Positions 1 through 5,845 of a stretch of DNA of 9,314 nucleotides are shown in pieces. A model generated the notes under the pieces. The model was not told where the DNA came from, made no database searches, and was given only the letters and a program-made list of their open reading frames with translations. Position numbers and translations under genes: made by a program. The stretch covers positions 1 through 9,314 of the forward strand of contig JAGXHB010000216.1 in the NCBI GenBank assembly GCA_024636425.1, written 5' to 3'. This stretch comes from Roseobacter sp. Its GTDB lineage: Bacteria > Pseudomonadota > Alphaproteobacteria > Rhodobacterales > Rhodobacteraceae. Position 1 is the stretch's first letter, and every line of letters begins with the position of its first letter.

Positions 1-1
1 G

Positions 2-2839
2 GATGAATCCAGTGCGCAGACCGAAATTCTCGTGCTCGACAGTCCTTTCCTTGCCAATGCGCAATTCGATCAGCTGATGAGCGAATTTAACGCAAATTCC
101 GTGACCATCGACTGTAGCTTTGAGCCCGGTGGCGGCAACCTGAGCGATGGCTTGCGCCGGATCCGTGACGAGGCCGAAGATGCGGTGCGTTCCGGTGCCG
201 GTCACATCGTGCTGACCGACCAGTTCAGCGGCGAAGGGCGTGTTGCAATGCCGATGATCCTTGCGACATCCGCCGTCCACAGCCAGTTGACCCGCAAGGG
301 CTTGCGCACGTTTACGTCGCTGAATGTCCGCTCGGCTGAATGTGTGGATCCGCATTACTTTGCTGTGCTGATCGGGTGCGGTGCGACCGTCGTCAACGCC
401 TATCTGGCCGAGGATTCACTGGCCGACCGGGTGGAACGCGGTCTGCTGGATGTGTCGCTGACCAAGGCAATGGCGCGCTACCGGGAGGCGATTGACCAAG
501 GCCTGCTCAAGATCATGGCCAAGATGGGAATCAGCGTTGTGTCGTCCTATCGCGGCGGTCTGAACTTTGAGGCCGTGGGCCTGAGCCGTGCCATGTGCGC
601 CGAATATTTCCCCGGCATGACCAGTCGGATCAGTGGCATCGGCGTCATCGGTATTCAGCGCAAGGCAGAAGACGTGCATGCGCGTGGCTGGAAGGGCGAC
701 GGCACCGTCATGCCCATCGGCGGTTTCTACAAGGCGCGCAAATCCGGCGAAACCCACGCTTGGGAAGCGTCGTCGATGCACATGCTGCAAATGGCCTGCA
801 ACAAGGCGTCCTACCAGATGTGGAAGCAGTACAGCGCCAAGATGCAAAGCAACCCGCCGATCCATCTGCGCGACTTGCTGGACATCAAGCCTTTAGGCAA
901 GCCTGTGCCGATCGAGGAGGTAGAATCCATCACCTCGATCCGCAAGCGTTTCGTGACGCCGGGCATGTCGCTGGGCGCGCTGAGTCCCGAGGCGCACAAG
1001 ACCCTGAACGTCGCGATGAACCGCATCGGCGCGAAATCCGACAGCGGCGAAGGTGGGGAAGATCCGGCGCATTTCGTGCCAGAGGCAAACGGCGACAACC
1101 CGTCGGCCAAGATCAAGCAGGTCGCGTCGGGTCGCTTCGGTGTGACCGCCGAATACCTGAACCAATGCGAAGAGCTGGAAATCAAGGTTGCCCAAGGCGC
1201 CAAGCCCGGCGAAGGGGGCCAGTTGCCCGGCATGAAGGTCACCGACCTGATCGCGCGTCTGCGTCATTCAACCAGGGGCGTCACGCTGATTTCACCGCCG
1301 CCGCACCATGACATCTATTCGATCGAAGACCTTGCTCAGCTGATCTACGACCTCAAGCAGATTAACCCGCGCTGCAAGGTGACGGTAAAGCTGGTCGCAT
1401 CTTCGGGCGTTGGCACGATCGCGGCCGGTGTCGCCAAGGCCAAAGCCGACATCATCCTGATCTCGGGACATAACGGCGGCACGGGTGCCTCGCCCGCGAC
1501 GTCGATCAAATATGCAGGCCTGCCGTGGGAAATGGGGCTGACCGAAGCGCATCAGGTTCTGTCGATGAACAACCTGCGCGACCGCGTGACCCTGCGGACC
1601 GACGGTGGTTTGCGCACGGGGCGTGACATTGTCATGGCCGCGATGATGGGGGCTGAGGAATATGGCATCGGGACCGCCGCACTGATCGCGATGGGCTGCA
1701 TCATGGTGCGCCAGTGCCAGTCCAACACCTGCCCCGTGGGCGTCTGTACCCAAGACGAGGCGTTGCGCGGCAAATTCACTGGCAACGCCGACAAGGTCGT
1801 GAACCTGATTACCTTCTATGCGACCGAAGTGCGTGAACTGCTGGCCTCTATCGGGGCACGCAGTATGGATGATGTGATTGGCCGTGCCGATCTGCTGGCG
1901 CAGGTCAGCCGCGGGTCTGCGCATCTGGATGATCTGGATCTCAACCCGTTGTTGATCACCGTCGATGGCGCGGCCGAGATTGTTTATGACCGCAACAAGC
2001 CCCGCAACGCGGTACTTGATACGCTTGACGCGGAAATCGTGCGCGATGCAGAACGCTTCCTGAAAGACGGTGAGAAGATGCAGCTCAGCTATGCGGTGCA
2101 GAACACCCACCGCACCGTCGGCACCCGCGTCTCAAGCCATATCATCAGCCGCTTTGGCATGAACAACCAGTTGCAACCCGATCACCTGACGGTCAAGCTG
2201 ACCGGCTCTGCCGGGCAGTCGCTGGGGGCCTTTGCCGCACCGGGATTGAAGCTGGAGGTGTCGGGCGACGCCAACGATTATGTCGGCAAGGGGTTGTCCG
2301 GCGGCACGATTGTCGTGCGGCCCCCGATGGCCAGCACCATCGTTGCGTCCGAGAATACGATCATTGGCAACACGGTGCTTTATGGTGCCACCAAGGGCTA
2401 CCTCTTTGCCGCAGGCCGCGCTGGTGAGCGGTTTGCGGTTCGCAACTCGGGCGCGCATGTCGTGATCGAAGGGTGTGGCAGCAACGGCTGTGAGTACATG
2501 ACCGGCGGTGTCGCGGTGATCCTCGGGGATATCGGCGCGAACTTTGGGGCCGGCATGACGGGTGGTATGGCCTATCTGTATGACCCGCAAGGCAAAGTGG
2601 ATGCCATGCTGAACCGCGAAACTCTGGTGACCTGCCCGGTCACGGTGGCGCATTGGGAAGACCAGCTCAAGGGGCTGATCGAACGGCATCTGGCAGAAAC
2701 CAACAGCCGCAAGGCCGCTGACATTCTCCAGCATTGGGACATTGAAAAGGATAACTTCCTGCAGATCTGTCCAAAAGAGATGCTGGTGCATATCAAGGCT
2801 CCGCTAAGCCACGACCAGCAAGCGGTGCCTGCCGAATAA
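2..2839 (+). CDS. gltB: Glutamate synthase [NADPH] large (alpha) subunit, 5'-truncated by window edge
   Basis: This is the C-terminal 945 residues of GltB, which makes two glutamates from glutamine and 2-oxoglutarate in the cytoplasm (GS-GOGAT ammonia assimilation) together with the electron-delivering small subunit GltD. The frame is open from base 2, so the GTG at 32 is an internal codon, not the start. Visible parts, in window residue numbers, are the end of the central domain (about 1-260), the FMN-binding synthase barrel (about 290-690, including SGHNGGTGASP near 489), the 3Fe-4S cysteines C566, C572 and C577 in CIMVRQCQSNTC, and the C-terminal GXGXG beta-helix (about 720-890). Aligning the cysteines with Azospirillum GltB (1102/1108/1113, from memory) implies that about 535 residues lie outside the window, including the glutaminase domain with its N-terminal Cys. 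No frame break is seen. gltD is not directly downstream; it may lie upstream or elsewhere. Confidence 0.97.
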   Translation, partial: DESSAQTEILVLDSPFLANAQFDQLMSEFNANSVTIDCSFEPGGGNLSDGLRRIRDEAEDAVRSGAGHIVLTDQFSGEGRVAMPMILATSAVHSQLTRKGLRTFTSLNVRSAECVDPHYFAVLIGCGATVVNAYLAEDSLADRVERGLLDVSLTKAMARYREAIDQGLLKIMAKMGISVVSSYRGGLNFEAVGLSRAMCAEYFPGMTSRISGIGVIGIQRKAEDVHARGWKGDGTVMPIGGFYKARKSGETHAWEASSMHMLQMACNKASYQMWKQYSAKMQSNPPIHLRDLLDIKPLGKPVPIEEVESITSIRKRFVTPGMSLGALSPEAHKTLNVAMNRIGAKSDSGEGGEDPAHFVPEANGDNPSAKIKQVASGRFGVTAEYLNQCEELEIKVAQGAKPGEGGQLPGMKVTDLIARLRHSTRGVTLISPPPHHDIYSIEDLAQLIYDLKQINPRCKVTVKLVASSGVGTIAAGVAKAKADIILISGHNGGTGASPATSIKYAGLPWEMGLTEAHQVLSMNNLRDRVTLRTDGGLRTGRDIVMAAMMGAEEYGIGTAALIAMGCIMVRQCQSNTCPVGVCTQDEALRGKFTGNADKVVNLITFYATEVRELLASIGARSMDDVIGRADLLAQVSRGSAHLDDLDLNPLLITVDGAAEIVYDRNKPRNAVLDTLDAEIVRDAERFLKDGEKMQLSYAVQNTHRTVGTRVSSHIISRFGMNNQLQPDHLTVKLTGSAGQSLGAFAAPGLKLEVSGDANDYVGKGLSGGTIVVRPPMASTIVASENTIIGNTVLYGATKGYLFAAGRAGERFAVRNSGAHVVIEGCGSNGCEYMTGGVAVILGDIGANFGAGMTGGMAYLYDPQGKVDAMLNRETLVTCPVTVAHWEDQLKGLIERHLAETNSRKAADILQHWDIEKDNFLQICPKEMLVHIKAPLSHDQQAVPAE

Positions 2840-2852
2840 GGCTAAACCATAA

Positions 2853-2885
2853 ATGTCGGGCGCGGATCCAAGCCGCGCCCGACAT
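2853..2885 (+). terminator. Perfect 13-bp hairpin just after gltB
   Basis: The left arm (2853-2865, ATGTCGGGCGCGG) is exactly complementary to the right arm (2873-2885) around a 7-nt loop. It begins 14 nt after the gltB stop codon, which suits transcript termination or 3'-end stabilisation. No T tract follows on the plus strand, so it is not a textbook intrinsic terminator. It may need Rho, or it may only protect the mRNA end. Structure is certain; role is inferred. Confidence 0.6.
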
Positions 2886-2960
2886 GCAAACGCCTAAATT
2901 GATCCATTCCGGTCCATAAATTAACCACGATTGCCCGCCATCGTCATCCCAGACCAATTC

Positions 2961-2966
2961 AGGGTG
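2961..2966 (+). promoter_or_regulatory. Ribosome-binding site of the Hint-domain gene
   Basis: AGGGTG lies 5 nt before the ATG at 2972 and resembles a Shine-Dalgarno sequence. It favours this ATG over the in-frame ATG at 2984. No convincing -35/-10 pair was found in the 2886-2960 stretch upstream. Confidence 0.5.
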
Positions 2967-2971
2967 ATAAG

Positions 2972-3550
2972 ATGTCAGAATGCATGCGCGATCATTTCTC
3001 CAACAGCCAGCCTGTTGCTGCTGCGGTCGGGCTGATCGCGGGTACGCTGATCGAAACGGCATCGGGCCCGCGCGAGATCCAGACGCTGAAGCTTGGTGAT
3101 CTTGTCGAAACACTTGATGGCGGACTGCAACCGCTGCGCAGCATGTCGCGCAACCGCATGCGTGGCACTGCCGGCAGCGCGCCTGTACGCTTTCAATCCG
3201 GCGTGCTGGGAAACACAGCGCCATTGCTCCTTGCACCGCAGCACCGTGTCTTGATGACGGGCTGGCAAGCAGAGCTATACTTTGGCCAGGACGAAATCCT
3301 GATCGAGGCCGTTGGTCTGGTCAATGGCACGTCGGTCACCCGAGAAGTGATGGCGCAGATCGAATTCTTCGGGCTTGGGTTCGACGATCATCAGATCCTC
3401 CATGCCCAAGGTGCCTTGATCGAAAGCGATCTGCCACATGGGCCGGCCGACTTTCTTCAGGCGATGACACCCCGTCCGATCAACTGCGTGCAAGGGGCGC
3501 TGGCCCGGTTTGCCATTGCCGGTAACGATGCGGCTGTTTTAGCACTCTGA
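2972..3550 (+). CDS. Hint-domain (Hedgehog/intein-like) protein lacking the usual cysteine
   Basis: This 192-residue protein matches the bacterial Hint_2-type domain common in roseobacters. Recognisable blocks are AGTLIET (23-29) with LGDLVETLDGGLQPLR (41-56), the APQHRVLM histidine block (88-95, H91), GWQAELYFGQDE (98-109), and the closing FDDHQILHAQGALIES (137-152, H140). The Hint domain fills residues 18-155, followed by about 40 residues without a recognised motif. Related proteins usually read C-F-x-x-G-T-L-I at the first block; here it is G20-L-I-A-G-T-L-I, so the nucleophile that starts the N-to-S acyl shift is absent. No other cysteine is near (only C4 and C172). Most family members are attached to secreted adhesin or calcium-binding domains; this one is nearly a bare Hint domain with no signal peptide. 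It may be a non-catalytic or repurposed Hint fold; its function is unknown. The start is supported by AGGGTG at 2961. Confidence 0.85.
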   Translation: MSECMRDHFSNSQPVAAAVGLIAGTLIETASGPREIQTLKLGDLVETLDGGLQPLRSMSRNRMRGTAGSAPVRFQSGVLGNTAPLLLAPQHRVLMTGWQAELYFGQDEILIEAVGLVNGTSVTREVMAQIEFFGLGFDDHQILHAQGALIESDLPHGPADFLQAMTPRPINCVQGALARFAIAGNDAAVLAL

Positions 3551-3555
3551 CTGCC

Positions 3556-3583
3556 TTTACCGGAAGCCTGCGCGCCCTATAAT
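3556..3583 (+). promoter_or_regulatory. Sigma70-type promoter for the SGNH lipoprotein gene, probably leaderless
   Basis: A perfect TATAAT (3578-3583) is preceded, after a 16-nt spacer, by TTTACC (3556-3561, 4 of 6 matches to TTGACA). Counting 7 nt past the -10 box puts the transcript start on the A of the ATG at 3590. No Shine-Dalgarno sequence lies between the box and the ATG. The element sits wholly in the 39-nt gap after the Hint gene. Confidence 0.6.
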
Positions 3584-3589
3584 CAGCGC

Positions 3590-4303
3590 ATGATGAAAAT
3601 GCTCAGATCCCCCGCCCGGCTGTTGGCCATCCTTCTCGTCGGCCTTTTCGTGGCCGCCTGCACCGATACCGCGCCCAAGGGTGGCGGTGACATTCTGGCG
3701 ATCGGGGATTCCGTTCTTGCCTGGAACGGCAGCAGCGATCAGGCGATCCCTGATGTCATCGAACAGACACTTGGCCGTCAAGTGGTCAACAAAGCCGTGC
3801 CGGGTGCGCAATTCAGCAACGATAACGCGCTTTTCTCTGCGGTCGGCTTCGACATCCAGCGGCAGTATCCGGGCGGGCGATGGAATTGGATTGTCCTGAA
3901 CGGCGGTGCAAACGATCTGGGGTTTGACGACTGCAAATGCGGCGATTGCCGTGCAGCCGTCGATAGTCTGATCGGCCCTGACGCAATGACGGGTGCGATC
4001 CCTGACTTTCTGATGAAACTGCGCGCCTCTGGTGCACAAGTGCTTTGGATGGGGTATTACAAAGGCAACGGCAAAGGTTCGTTTGAAGGTTGCCGCGACG
4101 ATCTGGTCCTGATGGAGCGTCGCATCGCACGCTTTGCGACACAGGCAGACGGGATTACCTTCCTTGATTCCGAAACGGTCATTGACCCGCAAGACCCGAC
4201 CCAGTTTGCCAGCGACAATACCCATCCATCGCCCAAAGGTGCCATGTTGATCGGCACATATCTGGCGCGCGCGATTTCCGCGCGCGATGGCCGTTCACAA
4301 TAA
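3590..4303 (+). CDS. SGNH/GDSL-family hydrolase, putative lipoprotein
   Basis: This is a 237-residue predicted envelope esterase/lipase-like hydrolase. The N-terminus is a lipoprotein signal: basic residues (K3, R6, R10), a hydrophobic stretch (11-22) and lipobox V-A-A-C with C24 as the lipidated residue. SGNH blocks follow: block I AIGDSV with nucleophile S41, the conserved Gly region around G72, block III NGGANDLG with N108, and block V SDNTHPS with D209 and H212. All four catalytic positions are therefore present. Immediately after block III is a cysteine cluster, C115-K-C117-G-D-C120, with another cysteine at C168. The substrate cannot be read from sequence; acyl or acetyl esters of lipids or envelope glycans are plausible. 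ATG 3590 is chosen because the TATAAT box places the transcript start there; in-frame ATGs at 3593 and 3599 are alternatives. The gene lies between the Hint gene and mtgA. Confidence 0.87.
   Translation: MMKMLRSPARLLAILLVGLFVAACTDTAPKGGGDILAIGDSVLAWNGSSDQAIPDVIEQTLGRQVVNKAVPGAQFSNDNALFSAVGFDIQRQYPGGRWNWIVLNGGANDLGFDDCKCGDCRAAVDSLIGPDAMTGAIPDFLMKLRASGAQVLWMGYYKGNGKGSFEGCRDDLVLMERRIARFATQADGITFLDSETVIDPQDPTQFASDNTHPSPKGAMLIGTYLARAISARDGRSQ
4266..4286 (+). other. GC-only hairpin at the 3' end of the SGNH gene
   Basis: CGCGCGCG (4266-4273) and its complement (4279-4286) form an 8-bp all-GC stem around a 5-nt loop, inside the last codons of the lipoprotein gene and 7 nt before the -35 box of mtgA. 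There is no following U tract. It could slow or end upstream transcription before the mtgA promoter, or it may reflect alternating Arg/Ala codon use. Confidence 0.4.
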
Positions 4304-4322
4304 CGACGACGCGCAGTATAGC
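4294..4322 (+). promoter_or_regulatory. Sigma70-type promoter for mtgA overlapping the upstream gene end
   Basis: TTCACA (4294-4299, 5 of 6 matches to TTGACA), an exact 17-nt spacer, then TATAGC (4317-4322, 4 of 6 matches to TATAAT). The predicted start is about 4328-4331, at or beside the ATG at 4331. The -35 box overlaps the last codons of the SGNH gene. No good Shine-Dalgarno sequence precedes the ATG. Confidence 0.5.
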
Positions 4323-4330
4323 TGGTGTCC

Positions 4331-5056
4331 ATGGCAAAGCGCGCGACACCCAGGAAAAAGACCAGATCAGCATCGGGAAGACCGGCGCGCAAAAGGCGAT
4401 TGATAGGCTATGTGGTGAAATCCCTGCTCGCGATTGCGGGCATGATGCTCGCTCTGATCCTGCTGTTTGCGGTCCTGAACCCGCCGACAACACTATATAT
4501 GTTCAGCGAAGGGCGCAGGCTTGGCGGCGTCGATCAGCAGTGGGTTGCGCTTGAGAACGTAGCGCCCGTGATGGCGCGTTCGGTCGTGGCGGCAGAAGAT
4601 GCGAATTTCTGCAATCATTGGGGGTTCGACCTCATGGCGATCAAAGAGGCGATTGCACAAGGCTCCAAACGGGGTGCATCGACACTTAGTCAGCAGACGG
4701 TCAAGAATGTGTACCTCTGGCATGGCCGCACATGGATCAGGAAAGCGCTGGAGGCCGCGATTACCCCCGTGGTCGAACTTGTCTGGAGCAAGCGGCGCAT
4801 TGTCGAAGTCTATCTGAACATTGCGGAATTTGACGAAGGGGTCTTTGGCGTCGATGCCGCTGCACAGCATTACTTTGGCGTGACCCCGGCGGACCTGACC
4901 GCGACCCAGGCGGCGCGCCTTGCCGCAATCCTGCCGTCACCCAAGACATGGTCAGCGTCACGACCGACGGAATATCTGCGCCAGCGCAGTGCGCAGATAA
5001 GGGACGGGGCAGCAACAATCAGCAAGGATGGCCGCGCGTCCTGTTTCGAGAGTTGA
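4331..5056 (+). CDS. mtgA: Monofunctional biosynthetic peptidoglycan glycosyltransferase (GT51)
   Basis: MtgA polymerises lipid II into glycan strands on the outer face of the inner membrane. The 241-residue product has the usual family length. A very basic cytoplasmic tail (about 1-25) leads into one transmembrane anchor (about 27-49), then a single GT51 domain with no transpeptidase domain. GT51 motifs are intact: VAAEDANFCNHWGFD with catalytic E89 (numbered from ATG 4331), GASTLSQQTVKN (115-126), the WSKRRIVEVYLNIAEFDEGVFG region (about 152-173), and RLAAILPSP (196-204). A GTG at 4325 would add two residues; ATG 4331 is preferred because the predicted transcript start lies at or after 4328. 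It follows the SGNH lipoprotein by 27 nt but appears to have its own promoter. The FzlA-like gene starts 60 nt downstream, giving two wall/division genes in a row. Confidence 0.95.
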   Translation: MAKRATPRKKTRSASGRPARKRRLIGYVVKSLLAIAGMMLALILLFAVLNPPTTLYMFSEGRRLGGVDQQWVALENVAPVMARSVVAAEDANFCNHWGFDLMAIKEAIAQGSKRGASTLSQQTVKNVYLWHGRTWIRKALEAAITPVVELVWSKRRIVEVYLNIAEFDEGVFGVDAAAQHYFGVTPADLTATQAARLAAILPSPKTWSASRPTEYLRQRSAQIRDGAATISKDGRASCFES

Positions 5057-5116
5057 AAAACCTTTCCAAGGTAGGCATGAGGGGAGGGTGTTCATTATCT
5101 GTACCGGAACTCCTCC

Positions 5117-5782
5117 ATGGCCCGCCTGTTTCACGTCCCGTTGTCCCCCTTCTGCCGTAAGGTCCGCTTGAGCCTTGCCGAGAAGAAGATCGAGGTCGAG
5201 CGGGTGGAGGAGCGGTACTGGGAACAGGAGCCCGATTTCATGCGCCGCAACCCGGCGGGCAAGGTGCCGGTGCTGCAACTTGACGGCATCATCATGTCGG
5301 AAAGTGCAGCGATCTGTGAATATATCGAAGAAACACGGCCCGAACCGTCGCTGATGCCGTCGGACCCTGTCCAGCGTCTTGAAGTGCGCCGTCTTGTCAG
5401 TTGGTTTGATGACAAGTTCCATGACGAAGTGACCTCGAAACTGCTGTACGAGCGGGTCAACAAGAAAGTCATGGGACAGGGTTTCCCTGACAGCCGCAAC
5501 GTCAAGGACGGGGCAAAGGCGATCAAGTACCACATCGATTATATGGCATGGCTGCTGGATCATCGCCGCTGGCTGGCGGGAGATGTCATGACGCTGGCCG
5601 ATTTTGCAGCGGCTGCGCATCTGTCATCGCTTGATTATATCTCGGACGTGGATTGGAACCGGTCGGATGTGGTGAAGGACTGGTACGCCAAGATCAAGTC
5701 GCGGCCTGCTTTCCGGTCCTTGCTGGCCGATCAGGTGCCCGGTTTCCCGCCTCCCAAACACTATAATGACCTTGATTTCTGA
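5117..5782 (+). CDS. fzlA: GST-fold protein, probable FtsZ-binding division factor FzlA
   Basis: The 221-residue protein has a thioredoxin-like GST N-domain (about 2-78; SPFCRKVR at 10-17, NPAGKVPVL at 45-53, SESAAICEYIEE at 61-72) and an all-helical C-domain (about 85-205; LADFAAAAHL helix with capping D162). The pattern AEKKIEVERVEERYW near 21-35 and the tail PPKHYNDLDF match what I remember of alphaproteobacterial FzlA, which binds and curves FtsZ filaments and links them to septal wall synthesis in Caulobacter. The tail is notable because a C-terminal aspartate of Caulobacter FzlA is reported to be functionally important. W35 may correspond to the FtsZ-binding tryptophan described there; this alignment is from memory. 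The alternative is an ordinary glutathione transferase. The Shine-Dalgarno sequence is weak (GGAAC, 5106-5110). The gene lies between mtgA and queG, consistent with a wall/division role. Confidence 0.78.
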   Translation: MARLFHVPLSPFCRKVRLSLAEKKIEVERVEERYWEQEPDFMRRNPAGKVPVLQLDGIIMSESAAICEYIEETRPEPSLMPSDPVQRLEVRRLVSWFDDKFHDEVTSKLLYERVNKKVMGQGFPDSRNVKDGAKAIKYHIDYMAWLLDHRRWLAGDVMTLADFAAAAHLSSLDYISDVDWNRSDVVKDWYAKIKSRPAFRSLLADQVPGFPPPKHYNDLDF

Positions 5783-5792
5783 TCCGACACTG

Positions 5793-5813
5793 CTGGGGGC
5801 TGTCTGCCCCCGG
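5793..5813 (+). terminator. Weak hairpin between fzlA and queG
   Basis: GGGGGC (5795-5800) pairs with GCCCCC (5806-5811) around a TGTCT loop, extended by one G-T and one C-G pair to 5793-5813. A T5 run (5825-5829) follows only after 11 nt, too far for a standard intrinsic terminator. It could attenuate readthrough from fzlA into queG or be unimportant. Confidence 0.35.
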
Positions 5814-5845
5814 ACTGCCGAGGATTTTTCCGCGCCAGAGAAGTC

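Noticed and set aside
1292..2110. Antisense open frame (272 codons) opposite gltB
   Set aside because: It covers the conserved FMN/3Fe-4S coding region of gltB, and its product shows no family motif; a codon-bias shadow.
2899..2927. TTGATC with TAAATT as a promoter for the Hint gene
   Set aside because: The spacer would be only 12 nt, and at 17 nt spacing the -10 position (TAACCA) matches poorly.
2921..2928. TTAACCAC upstream of the Hint gene as a CtrA half-site
   Set aside because: Only a single imperfect half-site is present and the paired TTAA at 7-nt spacing is missing; expected by chance.
5053..5116. TTGAAA at 5053 or the TTCATTATCT stretch as a promoter for fzlA
   Set aside because: No -35/-10 pair with 16-18 nt spacing gives acceptable matches at both boxes.
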